Source: Streptomonospora nanhaiensis
GTDB taxonomy: Bacteria; Actinomycetota; Actinomycetes; Streptosporangiales; Streptosporangiaceae
NCBI RefSeq assembly: GCF_026642255.1
Contig: NZ_CP113264.1
Span: 4,588,001-4,652,000 of the forward strand
Length of the DNA stretch: 64,000 nucleotides
Direction of reading: 5' to 3'
Shown: piece by piece, positions 41,586 through 51,030 of the stretch
How positions within the stretch are numbered: position 1 is the first letter of the stretch
Layout of the letters: each line of letters begins with the position of its first letter
The notes under the pieces: generated by a model
Databases searched by the model: none
Told to the model about the DNA's origin: nothing
The model's input: the letters and a program-made list of their open reading frames with translations, nothing else
Translations under genes and position numbers: made by a program

Positions 41586-42272
41586 GTGCCCGTCTCTGTA
41601 CTGCTGGTCGACGACCAGCCCCTCGTCCGCGCCGGTTTCCGCATGATCCTGGAGTCCGCCCCGCACCTGTCGGTCGTCGGGGAGGCCTCCGACGGCCGCG
41701 AGGCGGTGCGGGCCGCCCGGACCCTGGTCCCCGACGTCGTCCTCATGGACATCCGCATGGCGGGCATGGACGGGGTCGAGGCCACCCGCCGGATCACGTC
41801 CTGGGCCCAGCCGCTGGGACACAGCGTGCGGGTCCTGGCACTGACCACCTTCGACCTGGACGAGTACGTGGTGGAGATCCTGCGCGCCGGCGCGACCGGG
41901 TTCCTCCTCAAGGACTCCCCGCCCGCCGATCTCGTGACCGCCGTGGAGGTGGTCGCGAGCGGCGCCGCGGTCGTGGCCCCACCGGTCCTGCGCCGCCTCC
42001 TGGACCGCTTCACGCCGCTGCTGCCCCCCGCGGCCGGGGACGAGGCCCCGGCCGCGGCCCTGACCGCCCGCGAGCACGAGGTCCTGCGGCTGGTGGCGCG
42101 CGGCTGGTCCAACGCCGAGATCGCCGCCCACCTCGTCCTGGGCGAGACGACCGTCAAGTCGCACGTGGGCAGCATCCTCACCAAACTGGGACTGCGGGAC
42201 CGCGTACAGGCCGTGGTCTACGCCTACGAACACGGACTCGTCAGGCCCGGACGGCCCGACGGGGACGGCTGA
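41586..42272 (+). CDS. NarL/FixJ-type response regulator
   Basis: 228 residues. Receiver domain (1-120): LLVDDQPLVRAGFRM supplies the acidic pair, DVVLMDIRMAGMDG the phosphoacceptor Asp (near 55), and LALTT and LLKDSPP the conserved Thr and Lys. LuxR-type HTH (about 155-215): LTAREHEVLRLVARGWSNAE then LGETTVKSHVGSILTKLGL. It starts at GTG with little leader. No sensor kinase is adjacent, so it is an orphan regulator here. Confidence 0.93.
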   Translation: MPVSVLLVDDQPLVRAGFRMILESAPHLSVVGEASDGREAVRAARTLVPDVVLMDIRMAGMDGVEATRRITSWAQPLGHSVRVLALTTFDLDEYVVEILRAGATGFLLKDSPPADLVTAVEVVASGAAVVAPPVLRRLLDRFTPLLPPAAGDEAPAAALTAREHEVLRLVARGWSNAEIAAHLVLGETTVKSHVGSILTKLGLRDRVQAVVYAYEHGLVRPGRPDGDG

Positions 42273-42502
42273 GGCACGGTGCCGTCCGGGCGCGCCGCGG
42301 CACCGGGCCACCCGCCCCGCGGGCCCCGGCGCGTCGCTGTCGGAGTCCATCCCGCCTTGACAGGATGAGCCGGTGATCGAACTCACCGGCGCCCGCTCCT
42401 GTTCCAGGCGAACCCGACACGTCCGGACTGCGTCCCCTCTGGGGTTGTGATCGACGCGCCGACCACCACGGGGTACAGGCGGGGAGGGAACGGAGAACAG
42501 GG

Positions 42503-43933
42503 ATGCCAAGCAAGCGGGAGCGACCGGTCCCCCCGAGCGAGGACCGCCTGCTCAGCAGGATGCGGGACTGGCGGGCGGAACACGAACGGGAACTGACCCC
42601 GGACGGCCTCGACGACAACGAGGCCGTCAACCTGCCCGACGCGAGGGCCATGGACCTGGTCCTGCGCGTCGGCGAGCTCATGCTGGCCAGTGGCGAGGGC
42701 ACGGAGGCCGTCAGCGAGTCGATGCTCAGCCTCTCGGTCGCCTTCGAACTGCCCCGGTCCGAGGTGTCGGTCACCTTCACCACGATCACCCTGTCCACCC
42801 ACCCGGGCGGCGACCAGCCGCCCGTCACCGGCGAACGGGTCGTGCGCCGGCGCTCCCTGGACTACTTCCGCGTCAACGAGCTGCACACCCTGGTGCAGCA
42901 GGCCGCGCTGGGGCTGCTGGAACTGGAGGACGCCACCGCCCGGCTGTCCCAGATCCGGCGTGCCCGCATGCCGTACCCGAACTGGGTGATCGTGTTCGGG
43001 TTCGGCCTGATCGCCTCCAGCGCCAGTGTGATGATGGGCGGCGGCCTGGTCGTGGCCGCCGCCGCGTTCCTCGCCACCGTGCTGGGCGACCGGACCGCGG
43101 TGTTCCTGGCCCGGCGCGGCGTCGCCGAGTTCTACCAGATGGCCGCGGCTGCGGTGGTCGCGGCGACCATCGGCGTGGCCCTGCTCTGGGTGAGCACCAC
43201 GCTGGACCTGGGACTGCAGGCCGCGGCGATCATCACCGGCAACATCATGGCCCTGCTCCCCGGGCGGCCCCTGGTGTCCAGCCTCCAGGACGGCATCAGC
43301 GGCAGCTACGTGTCGTCCGCGGCGCGCCTCCTGGAGACCTTCTTCATCCTGGGCGCGATCGTGTCGGGGGTGGGCGCCGTGGCCTACACGGCGATCCGCC
43401 TGGGCGTGCCGGTCGACCTCGACAGCCTGCCCTCGGCGGGCACCTCCCTGGAGGTCCCCGTCCTGATCGGCGCGGCGGGGATCGCGATGGCGTTCGCGAT
43501 CTCGCTGGCGGTCCCGCCCCGGATGCTCCCGACGATCGGGGCCCTGGGCGTCATGATCTGGGTGATCTACGCGGGTCTGCGCTCGCTCCTGGACGTGCCG
43601 CCGGTCGTGGGCACGATGGCCGGCGCCGTCGCGGTGGGCGTCGTGGGGCACTGGCTCGCCAGACGCACGAGACGCCCGGTCCTGCCGTACCTGGTCCCGT
43701 CGATCGCGCCGCTGCTCCCGGGCAGCATCCTGTACCGGGGACTGATCGAGATCACCCAGGGCACGGCGGTGTCGGGCCTGCTCAGCGTGGTGGAGGCGGT
43801 CATGGTGGGCCTGGCGCTGGGCGCCGGGGTCAACCTCGGCGGGGAGCTGGTGCGGGCCTTCCAGCGCGGCGGGCTCGCCGGGGCGGGGATGCGCAGCCGT
43901 CCAGCGGCACGCCGAACGCGCGGCGGATACTGA
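42503..43933 (+). CDS. ThrE-type threonine/serine exporter family protein
   Basis: 476 residues with the ThrE layout. The N-terminal cytoplasmic domain (about 45-150, VLRVGELMLASGEGTEAVSE and FTTITLSTHPGG) is followed by 10 membrane helices from about 155 (WVIVFGFGLIASSASVMMGGG) to 455. The second half matches the ThrE C-terminal DUF3815-like repeat (GSILYRGLIEITQG). It exports threonine or serine by proton antiport in Corynebacterium; the substrate here is inferred from family. Start ATG with GGGAGGGAACGGAG upstream. Confidence 0.87.
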   Translation: MPSKRERPVPPSEDRLLSRMRDWRAEHERELTPDGLDDNEAVNLPDARAMDLVLRVGELMLASGEGTEAVSESMLSLSVAFELPRSEVSVTFTTITLSTHPGGDQPPVTGERVVRRRSLDYFRVNELHTLVQQAALGLLELEDATARLSQIRRARMPYPNWVIVFGFGLIASSASVMMGGGLVVAAAAFLATVLGDRTAVFLARRGVAEFYQMAAAAVVAATIGVALLWVSTTLDLGLQAAAIITGNIMALLPGRPLVSSLQDGISGSYVSSAARLLETFFILGAIVSGVGAVAYTAIRLGVPVDLDSLPSAGTSLEVPVLIGAAGIAMAFAISLAVPPRMLPTIGALGVMIWVIYAGLRSLLDVPPVVGTMAGAVAVGVVGHWLARRTRRPVLPYLVPSIAPLLPGSILYRGLIEITQGTAVSGLLSVVEAVMVGLALGAGVNLGGELVRAFQRGGLAGAGMRSRPAARRTRGGY

Positions 43934-44118
43934 AACCGTTCTGGCCGGAGCCGGACACACCGGAACCATTGCCTGCCTGCGGGTATCTCACCGTGTGAGA
44001 GCGGACGACGACACCGGGACCACTGCGGTGGGCCTAAACCAGAGCAAGCATGTGATGTGAGCCACTAAAGTTGGCGTCAGCTCAACGACGAGCTCTTCTG
44101 GAACGAAAGGCCTGTCCC

Positions 44119-44307
44119 ATGTGCAGCCACCAACCCGCCTGCCCGTCCTTCGAGGACACCGACCGCGAAGCCGCACGGGTCGTCTCCAGCCACCCTGAAC
44201 AGGGATGGAGCCTGCTCTGCAACGGGGTCGTCCTTTTCGACGACACCGGCGAACTGCTGCCCGACGGGGCGGTTGTCGCCCCGCACCGGCCCCGCGTGGC
44301 CGCCTGA
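44119..44307 (+). CDS. DUF5999 small protein
   Basis: 62 residues starting MCSHQPACPSFEDTDREAA, then HPEQGWSLLCNGVVLFDDTG and ELLPDG with a His-Arg-Pro end. The CxHxxxC start and the QGWSLLCNG..F.DTGELLPDG block match DUF5999, a widespread actinomycete protein of unknown function that often belongs to WhiB/stress regulons. The two N-terminal Cys and His could bind metal. GAAAGG precedes the ATG; the in-frame start at 44071 would add 16 unrelated residues. Confidence 0.85.
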   Translation: MCSHQPACPSFEDTDREAARVVSSHPEQGWSLLCNGVVLFDDTGELLPDGAVVAPHRPRVAA

Positions 44308-44459
44308 CCCCGCACACCGGGGAACACGGCCAGGGACCCGTCCCGCCCACGCACCGGAAGCGGGCGACACCGCCCGCCGCCGGCCCCGGGCCACCGCCGG
44401 CGCGGTCCCCGGCCGACGCACACCCGCCCGGAAGGCGACGAGCCCCGGGCGGTTCCGTG

Positions 44460-45695
44460 TCACAGGTCGGGCCAGCCCTCGGGCAGGACGTCCTCTCCCC
44501 CCATCGCCTCCCGCAGCCGGCTCCGGAAGTCGGCGTGCACGTCGGCGCCCCACACCAGGCCGCTCGGGGTGCGCAGGGCCTGCTCCATGGCGGCGCGCAG
44601 CGCGTCGGCGCGCGACTCCCCCTCCACCACCGGGAGCGCCAGCAGCGCGTGCATCCGGGTGATGACGGCGAACAGCTCCCCCGCCAGCGCCGGGGCGGTG
44701 GCCGTCGCCGCGGCCTCCTCCAGGTAGGGCTCCCACCACGGGCCCGCCCCCTCGTCCTCCGGGGCGGCGAACCCCCGGCGCAGCCGACGGCGCACCTCGT
44801 GCGCGGTCTCCGGGTCCCCGTCCCCCAGGCCCGCGCGCCAGACCCGCTCGGCGCCGTCGGGCTCCCCGCGCAGGGCGAGCAGCCCGGCGAGGAGTTCCAC
44901 CGCCGAGGCCGAGGTCCCCGCGTCCGGGGCGGGCGCGTCCCGCTCCCCCTCGCCCGGGTCGACGATCGCGCCGACGTCGGCGATGGCGTGTTCGAGGTGG
45001 GCCGCCGCGCGCAGCAGGCGCAGGCCGGGGTCGTCCGCGACCGAGAGCCCCCGCTCGACGGCCGCGGAGGCGGCGCCCGGCAGCCCCCGGCCGAGCAGGC
45101 GGCCCGCCAGGTCCCTGGCCGCCTCGACGACGGTGGCCGCGTGCAGGCGGCCGAGCGGGGCGGAGCCGCGCGGAAGGCGAAGGGCCGCCTCCCAGTGCTC
45201 CTCGGCCGCTCCGGGGTCCCCGCGGTCCTCCGCCGACCTCGCCAGACCGTAGTGGGCCACGGCGGCGTAGGAGGGGTCCCCCAGGTCGACGAGCCTGCGC
45301 CAGACGCCCTCGGCCTCGACGTGCTCGCCCTCCTGTTCGAGGGACAGGCCGAGGTGGTAGGCGGCGCGCGGGGCGTACCGGGGGTCGCCGGTGGCCACCG
45401 CCCCGCGGGCGGCCTCACGGGAGGCGGGGAGGTCCCCCCGCTGATCCTCGACCACGGCCAGGCCCAGCAGGGCTCGGGCGAGCACCCGCGGGTGCGGGTC
45501 AGCGGCGACGGCTCTGCGGTAGAGCTTGGCGGCGCGCTTGAGGTGGCCGTTCTCGGCGAGGTCCTGGGCCTGGTCGCACACGTCGGCGGCGTCCTGGGCG
45601 GAGACCGCGTCGGTCTCCCCGGTGTCCTGGGGATCGGCGGCCGGGGGCGGGTCGGCGGGGCCAGAGCGTGCGGGATGTCCGGACGTCGTGGTCAT
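44460..45695 (-). CDS. TPR-repeat protein
   Basis: 411 residues. After a disordered Pro/Asp/Ala N-terminus come several TPR-like helix pairs from about 35 to 330 (AAKLYRRAVAADPHPRVLAR, REAARGAVATGDPRYAPRAA, EEHWEAALRLPRG). No signal peptide or membrane helix. It is probably a scaffold or regulator; function unknown. ATG at 45695 with GGAAAGCGGAAG upstream; the longer frame to 45773 is Pro/Arg-rich and unlikely. It follows gcvP on the same strand past a strong terminator. Confidence 0.75.
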   Translation of the reverse strand: MTTTSGHPARSGPADPPPAADPQDTGETDAVSAQDAADVCDQAQDLAENGHLKRAAKLYRRAVAADPHPRVLARALLGLAVVEDQRGDLPASREAARGAVATGDPRYAPRAAYHLGLSLEQEGEHVEAEGVWRRLVDLGDPSYAAVAHYGLARSAEDRGDPGAAEEHWEAALRLPRGSAPLGRLHAATVVEAARDLAGRLLGRGLPGAASAAVERGLSVADDPGLRLLRAAAHLEHAIADVGAIVDPGEGERDAPAPDAGTSASAVELLAGLLALRGEPDGAERVWRAGLGDGDPETAHEVRRRLRRGFAAPEDEGAGPWWEPYLEEAAATATAPALAGELFAVITRMHALLALPVVEGESRADALRAAMEQALRTPSGLVWGADVHADFRSRLREAMGGEDVLPEGWPDL

Positions 45696-45900
45696 TGCTT
45701 CCGCTTTCCATGGGGGCGGCGGGTCTCGCGGCGGGACGCGGGACCGGGTCGCCGCAACTCTAACGCGGCTCACGCCCGGAGGCGGCGGCCCTGTGGGGAT
45801 GTCGGTCCGGTGCTCGTCCCCTCACCGGACGGGGCGCTTGTCCATGCGGCGCCTTTACGACGTAGATTCACTTCCGGGGGCACCCGGCCCGGGCACGCGG

Positions 45901-45930
45901 AGGGGCGCCGGTCCGCGGACCGGCGCCCCT
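45901..45930 (-). terminator. Hairpin terminator after gcvP
   Basis: 30-bp perfect palindrome with half-site AGGGGCGCCGGTCCG, 17 bases past the gcvP stop. Confidence 0.85.
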
Positions 45931-45946
45931 CGTCCGTCCCGCTCGC

Positions 45947-48841
45947 CTACATCGCGAAGGCCTCCGGCGGCGGGCAGGAGCAGACCAGGTTGCGGTCGCC
46001 GTAGGCCTGGTCGATACGGCCGACCGGCGGCCAGTACTTGTCCGTGCGCAGCGACGGCAGCGGGTACGCGGCCTCGGCCCGGGTGTAGCCGTGCTCCCAC
46101 TTCTCGGCGGTGACCGCCTCGGCGGTGTGCGGGGCGTTGCGCAGGGGGTTGTCCTCGGCGTCCCACTCCCCGCCGGCCACCCGGTCGATCTCGGCGCGGA
46201 TCGCGATCATCGCCTCCACGAACCGCTCCAGCTCGGCGAGGTTCTCGCTCTCGGTCGGCTCCACCATGAGGGTGCCGTTGACCGGGAAGGACATCGTCGG
46301 GGCGTGGAACCCGTAGTCCATGAGGCGCTTGGCCACGTCCTCGTTGCTGATCCCGCTGGCCTTCTGGAGCGGGCGGATGTCGATGACGCACTCGTGGGCC
46401 ACCAGGCCCCCCGCACCGGTGTAGAGGACCGGGAAGTACGGCTCCAGCCGCTTGGCCAGGTAGTTCGCGGACAGGACCGCGACCTCGGTGGCCGAGCGCA
46501 GGCCCTCCTCCCCCATCATCCGGACGTACGCCCAGGAGATGGGCAGGATGCCCGCCGAACCGAACGGCGCGGCCGACACCGGGCCCACCCCCGTGTGCGG
46601 GCCCGCCTCGGACTGGGCCGGGTGGTTGGGCAGGAAGCCGGCCAGGTGCGAGCGGACCGCGACCGGCCCCACGCCCGGGCCCCCGCCCCCGTGCGGGATG
46701 CAGAACGTCTTGTGCAGGTTGAGGTGGCTGACGTCGGCGCCGAACTCGCCCGGCTTGGCCCAGCCGAGGAGCGCGTTGAGGTTGGCGCCGTCGACGTACA
46801 CCTGGCCGCCGGCCTCGTGGACCAGGCGGCACACCTCGGTGATGGTGTCCTCGTACACACCGTGCGTGGACGGGTAGGTGACCATGATCGCGGCCAGGTC
46901 GTCCGCGTGCTCGGCGGTCTTGGCGCGCAGGTCGTCCAGGTCGACGTTGCCGTTGTCGTCGCAGGCGACGACGGCCACGCGCATACCCGCCATCACGGCG
47001 CTCGCGGCGTTGGTGCCGTGCGCGGAGCTGGGGATGAGGCACACGTCGCGGTGGGCCTCGCCGCGCGAGCGGTGGTAGCCCCGGATGGCGAGCAGTCCGG
47101 CGAACTCGCCCTGGGACCCGGCGTTGGGCTGGAGGGACACGGCGTCGTAGCCGGTGACCTCGGCCAGCCAGGCCTCCAGGTCGCGGATCACGGTCATGCT
47201 CCCGGCGGCCTGGTCGATCGGCGCGAACGGGTGCAGGCCCGCGAACTCGGGCCAGGTGACGGGTTCCATCTCCGTGGTCGAGTTGAGCTTCATGGTGCAC
47301 GAGCCCAGCGGGATCATCGTGCGGTCCAGGGCCAGGTCTCGGTCGGACAGGCGGCGCATGTAGCGCAGCAGGGAGGTCTCGCTCCGGTGGGTGTTGAACA
47401 CCGGGTGCGCGAGGTAGTCGACCTCCCTGGCCAGCTCGGCGGGGAGGCGTGCGGCCTCCGGGTCCACGTCGGGGAGGCCCTTGGCGGAGCCCCGCTCGGC
47501 CTCGCCGAAGGCCGCCAGCACCGCCTCCAGGTCGGCCACGGAGGTGGTCTCGTCCACGCTCACGCCGACCGTGTGCTGGTCGACGGGGAGGAGGTTGTAC
47601 CCGGCCTCCAGTGCGGTCTCCACGACGCGGGCGGCGCTGGGCACGCGCACGCGCAGGGTGTCGAAGTAGGCGGAGTGGACGATCTCGAAACCGCGCTCGA
47701 CGAGGGCGTCGGCCAGCGCCGCGGTGCGGGTGTGCACCTGGCGGGCGATCGCGCGCAGGCCGTCGGGGCCGTGGTAGACCGCGTACATCCCCGCCATGAC
47801 GGCCAGGAGCACCTGCGCGGTGCAGATGTTGCTGGTGGCCTTCTCGCGGCGGATGTGCTGTTCCCGGGTCTGGAGGGCGAGCCGGTAGGCGGGCTTGCCC
47901 GCGTTGTCCACCGAGACCCCGACCAGGCGGCCGGGCAGCTGGCGGCGCAGCTTCTCCCCGACGGCCATGTAGCCGGCGTGCGGGCCCCCGAAGCCGAGCG
48001 GGACGCCGAAGCGCTGGGTGGAGCCGACCGCGATGTCGGCGCCGAGGTCGCCCGGGCTGCGCAGCAGGGTCAGGGCGAGGATGTCGGCGGCCACCACCGC
48101 GAGGGCCCCCCGCTCGTGGGCCGCGGCGATGACGTCGCCCGGGTCGCGCACGGCGCCGCCGGAGCCCGGGTACTGGACGAGGACGCCGAAGGCGTCGCCC
48201 TGGGGAAGGCCCTGCGTCAGGTCGGCGACGACGACCTCGATGCCCAGGGGTTCGGCGCGGGTGCGCAGGACCTGGAGGGTCTGCGGGAAGACGTCGGCGT
48301 CGACGACGAAGACGTCGGCCTTGCTCTTGGAGGCCCGGCGGGCCAGCGTCATGGCCTCGGCCGCCGCGGTGGACTCGTCCAGCAGGGAGGCGCCCGAGAC
48401 CGGCAGGCCGGTCAGGTCGCAGACCATGGTCTGGAAGTTGAGCAGGGCCTCCAGGCGGCCCTGGGAGATCTCGGGCTGGTAGGGCGTGTAGGCCGTGTAC
48501 CAGGCCGGGTTCTCCATGATGTTGCGCAGGATGACCGGCGGGGTGAAGGTGCCGTAGTAGCCCTGGCCGAGCAGGGAGGTGCGCACGTCGTTGCGCGCGG
48601 CCAGGTCGCGGAGTTCGGCCAGGGCCTCGGCCTCCCCGATCGCGTCGGGGAGGGCGAGCGGGGCGCTGCTGCCGGGGCCGGTGAGGATGGACTCCGGTAC
48701 GGCCGCCGCCATGAGCTCGGCGGTGGAGCCGTGGCCGACCGTCTTGAGCATCTCCTGGATCTCGGCCGGGGTGGGGCCGATGTGGCGGTCGGCGAACACC
48801 CGGGCGGGCGCGCCGGGGGTGTTCACGGGCTGATCGGGCAC
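45947..48841 (-). CDS. gcvP: Glycine dehydrogenase (decarboxylating), P-protein
   Basis: 964 residues, the full-length fused P-protein. The N-terminal half has FADRHIGPTPAEIQEML and NPAWYTAYTPYQPEISQGRL, the C-terminal half LGSCTMKLNSTTEM, and the PLP-lysine motif is NLHKTFCIPHGGGGPG. It decarboxylates glycine and passes the methylamine to GcvH. I chose GTG at 48841 because AGGAGGTCTCC lies directly upstream and the protein then starts at the family position; the longer frame to 48907 runs into the riboswitch leader. gcvT and gcvH are not in the window. A glycine riboswitch precedes it. Confidence 0.96.
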   Translation of the reverse strand: MPDQPVNTPGAPARVFADRHIGPTPAEIQEMLKTVGHGSTAELMAAAVPESILTGPGSSAPLALPDAIGEAEALAELRDLAARNDVRTSLLGQGYYGTFTPPVILRNIMENPAWYTAYTPYQPEISQGRLEALLNFQTMVCDLTGLPVSGASLLDESTAAAEAMTLARRASKSKADVFVVDADVFPQTLQVLRTRAEPLGIEVVVADLTQGLPQGDAFGVLVQYPGSGGAVRDPGDVIAAAHERGALAVVAADILALTLLRSPGDLGADIAVGSTQRFGVPLGFGGPHAGYMAVGEKLRRQLPGRLVGVSVDNAGKPAYRLALQTREQHIRREKATSNICTAQVLLAVMAGMYAVYHGPDGLRAIARQVHTRTAALADALVERGFEIVHSAYFDTLRVRVPSAARVVETALEAGYNLLPVDQHTVGVSVDETTSVADLEAVLAAFGEAERGSAKGLPDVDPEAARLPAELAREVDYLAHPVFNTHRSETSLLRYMRRLSDRDLALDRTMIPLGSCTMKLNSTTEMEPVTWPEFAGLHPFAPIDQAAGSMTVIRDLEAWLAEVTGYDAVSLQPNAGSQGEFAGLLAIRGYHRSRGEAHRDVCLIPSSAHGTNAASAVMAGMRVAVVACDDNGNVDLDDLRAKTAEHADDLAAIMVTYPSTHGVYEDTITEVCRLVHEAGGQVYVDGANLNALLGWAKPGEFGADVSHLNLHKTFCIPHGGGGPGVGPVAVRSHLAGFLPNHPAQSEAGPHTGVGPVSAAPFGSAGILPISWAYVRMMGEEGLRSATEVAVLSANYLAKRLEPYFPVLYTGAGGLVAHECVIDIRPLQKASGISNEDVAKRLMDYGFHAPTMSFPVNGTLMVEPTESENLAELERFVEAMIAIRAEIDRVAGGEWDAEDNPLRNAPHTAEAVTAEKWEHGYTRAEAAYPLPSLRTDKYWPPVGRIDQAYGDRNLVCSCPPPEAFAM

Positions 48842-48906
48842 GGAGACCTCCTGGTGACAGGGCCGAGTCAACTCGGCGGTGTTCCTCACGGTCTCCCCCT
48901 CTGTCA

Positions 48907-48927
48907 CCGGGCACGGACGTGCCCCGG
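48907..48927 (-). promoter_or_regulatory. Hairpin between glycine aptamer and gcvP
   Basis: CGGGCACG-GA-CGTGCCCG-type stem 18 bases after the aptamer on the minus strand. It could be the expression platform or the remnant (ghost) partner of a single-aptamer switch. Confidence 0.5.
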
Positions 48928-48944
48928 CTTCAGAGCGGCCTCCT

Positions 48945-49024
48945 CCGCGCGGTCCGTGGTGCCTGAGAGGTTACTGGGGAGTATTGCCCCGTCGGCGCCC
49001 CTGTCGGGGTCTCTCCCGCGCGGT
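48945..49024 (-). promoter_or_regulatory. Glycine riboswitch (single aptamer) upstream of gcvP
   Basis: Minus-strand transcript shows an 8-bp closing stem CCGCGCGG at both ends, then GGGAGAG, GCCGACGGGGCAA and CTCTCAGGCA followed by GGACC: the conserved glycine aptamer core in the correct order. Glycine riboswitches are known to switch gcv operons on when glycine is high. Only one aptamer is visible. Confidence 0.93.
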
Positions 49025-49044
49025 ATTGACAGCCTGCTGACGCT

Positions 49045-49050
49045 ATGTAC
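49045..49050 (-). promoter_or_regulatory. Candidate minus-10 box of the gcvP transcript
   Basis: Minus-strand TACATA lies about 20 bases before the aptamer. A weak minus-35 TTCGCC lies 16 bases upstream of it. Position fits; sequence support is modest. Confidence 0.4.
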
Positions 49051-49151
49051 GCATGTGGGGACAGGGCGAATTCCACCCTTCGTCCCTGTTGTGAGTACGA
49101 CGGTACTCGATCATCACCGCAGGCGCAGAGCCCGCCCACGCGTTTCGGCCA

Positions 49152-49175
49152 CCTGTGCGCACCGGTGCGCACAGG
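49152..49175. promoter_or_regulatory. 24-bp perfect palindrome between ftsR and gcvP
   Basis: Half-site CCTGTGCGCACC, no loop. The flanks carry a direct repeat of GCCACCTGT (49149-49157 and 49181-49189). The 49176-49461 remainder of the spacer is GC-rich and empty. It could be an operator or the ftsR terminator. Confidence 0.5.
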
Positions 49176-49461
49176 GGTCCGCCACCTGTCGGGGGGGCCG
49201 CGTACACCCCTGCCTTGCCGGTGCGGTCGCCGGAACGGTCCCCGCCGCCGACGGGGCGGCCTCGGGCGCCGGGTCCCCGCGCCCGGGGCCTCGACGGCGG
49301 ACCGGTCGGGCGGCCGCTCCCTGCTCGGCCCCCGGGCACACCGCAGGCCCGCGGTCGCCCGGGCACGGGCCGGGCACGGCACGGTCGGGGAACGGCTCTC
49401 GAATGCCTGCCTGCTCCGGCGCGCGCGGGCGACACCGGTGGATGCCCGGAGGTCCCCGGGG

Positions 49462-49959
49462 TCAGCCCGTCCGGCGCTCCCTGCGCCGCCTGGCGAGTTC
49501 GTCCACCGGCGGGGGCGCGGAGGGGAGCTCGGTCCGCTCCTCGTCGGGGACCACGCCCAGTGCCTCCTCCAGCTCACGCCACACGTGGGCCAGCGCCAGG
49601 CCGAACATGCCCTGGCCGCGCTGCATGAGGTCCACGACCTCGTCGGGGGAGGTGCACTCGTAGACGCTGACGCCGTCGCTCATGAGGGTGATGCGGGCCA
49701 GGTCGGGGGCGGGGCGTCCGCGCAGGTGGTCCACCGCGGTCCGGATCTGCTGCAGCGATATGCCCGTGTCCAGCAGCCGCTTGGCCACCTTGAGCATCAG
49801 GATGTCGGGCAGGCTGTACAGGGGGGCGTTCTGGGCTCCGGTACGCACGCTCGGCTCGACCAGGCCGGTTCTCGCCCAGTAGTCGAGCTGACGGTAGGTG
49901 ATCCCGGCGGCGGTACACGCCGCTGGGCCCCGATACCCGACGTCCATAGGCCGCGCCAC
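49462..49959 (-). CDS. ftsR: MerR-family regulator, FtsR type
   Basis: 165 residues. MerR HTH (about 5-75): DVGYRGPAACTAAGITYRQL then DYWARTGLVEPSVR, and a LYSLPDILMLKVAKRLLDTG effector-helix region. Central block LMSDGVSVYECTSPDEVVDL is typical of the Rv1828/FtsR group, known in Corynebacterium as an activator of ftsZ expression. GTG at 49959 is preferred because AGAGGA lies six to seven bases upstream. The garA-ftsR-DUF151-gcvP neighbourhood matches Mycobacterium Rv1827-Rv1832. A strong promoter lies at 50139-50167. Confidence 0.88.
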   Translation of the reverse strand: MARPMDVGYRGPAACTAAGITYRQLDYWARTGLVEPSVRTGAQNAPLYSLPDILMLKVAKRLLDTGISLQQIRTAVDHLRGRPAPDLARITLMSDGVSVYECTSPDEVVDLMQRGQGMFGLALAHVWRELEEALGVVPDEERTELPSAPPPVDELARRRRERRTG

Positions 49960-50385
49960 CACGTCCTCTTCGCACAGTAGGCCCTGCTGCCCCGCTAGCC
50001 GCAGCGCGGACCGCCTGTCATGGGGATTCCGCTTGCCGCTCGCTACCGCCACGCCGACCTCCGGCTTCTCGTCCCGCGGCGGCCTCGACAGGGGATATCC
50101 ACTCAGGGGATGGGTGCGCCGCGGGTTCCACTGCACTGACGGTAGGACTACCGACCGGCAGCGTCAACGACAGGACCCGGCGCGTCGCCAAGTGCGCGCG
50201 CCGTTGGTGCCCCGGGGCCCGCCCGGAGGCGCCCTGTGCGCCTCCACGGGTTTCGGCCCTGACCGCCACGGTCACTTCCCCAGCCCAATCTATCACCGGC
50301 ACGTCGGACAAAGCCGCAGGTCGCAGCTGTGTCCCTTCTGCTTCCACGCTGGTCGGAGCCCTCGCCGCACGGACCCCGCAGCGGT
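49960..50385 (-). promoter_or_regulatory. ftsR upstream region with a clear sigma-70 promoter
   Basis: On the minus strand TTGACG (50167-50162), a 17-base gap and TACCGT (50144-50139) form a near-consensus actinomycete housekeeping promoter, about 180 bases before ftsR. I see nothing else in this spacer. Confidence 0.7.
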
Positions 50386-50859
50386 CTATTCGGCCTTCCT
50401 GCCGAAGTCCTCGGGCGAGATGTTGTCCAGGAACTCCCGGAACGCCTCGACCTGGTCCTCCTGCTCGTCCGGGATCGGCATCCCGGCCTCGGCGATCACG
50501 TCCTCGTGGGCGTAGATCGGCGCACCCGTGCGTAAGGCGAGGGCGATGGAGTCGGAGGGGCGGGCGCTGACCTCCACGCCGTTGCTGAAGACCAGCTCGG
50601 CGTAGAAGATGCCGTCGCTGAGACCGGTGATGTTCACCGTGGTGAGGCCGGTGTCCAGGGCGTCCAGGACATCCCTGAACAGGTCGTGGGTGAGCGGCCT
50701 GGCCGGCGCGACGCCCTGTTGCGCCAGCGCGATCGCGGTCGCCTCCACGCCGCCGATCCAGATCGGCAGGTAGCGGTCCCCCTCGGATTCCTTGAGCAGG
50801 ACTATCGGCTGGTTCGAGGGCATCTCGACCCGGACGCCGACAACCTCCATGTGCTTCAC
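50386..50859 (-). CDS. Bifunctional nuclease-domain (DUF151) protein
   Basis: 157 residues, normal for the family: VVGVRVEMPSNQPIVLLKES, YLPIWIGGVEATAIALAQQG, PLTHDLFRDVLDALD, ARPSDSIALALRTGAPIYAHEDVI. DUF151 proteins are annotated as bifunctional DNase/RNase from plant homologues; the bacterial role is unsettled. In mycobacteria the orthologue (Rv1829) lies next to the FtsR gene as here. GTG start with GGAG five bases upstream. Confidence 0.92.
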   Translation of the reverse strand: MKHMEVVGVRVEMPSNQPIVLLKESEGDRYLPIWIGGVEATAIALAQQGVAPARPLTHDLFRDVLDALDTGLTTVNITGLSDGIFYAELVFSNGVEVSARPSDSIALALRTGAPIYAHEDVIAEAGMPIPDEQEDQVEAFREFLDNISPEDFGRKAE

Positions 50860-51030
50860 AGCGGCTCCGTCCCACGCGTCGTCATACCGGATGGGCGCTC
50901 GTCACCTGACCGCCGTCGGATTCAGGACCCGAAGGCGAAATCGGCACCCTTCGTTACAAAGCTCTCCGGCGGCGGGGGGCCGCAAACCTCATCGGCCCAC
51001 CCGCCGCCGTCGTCCGTGGTCAGCGACCCC

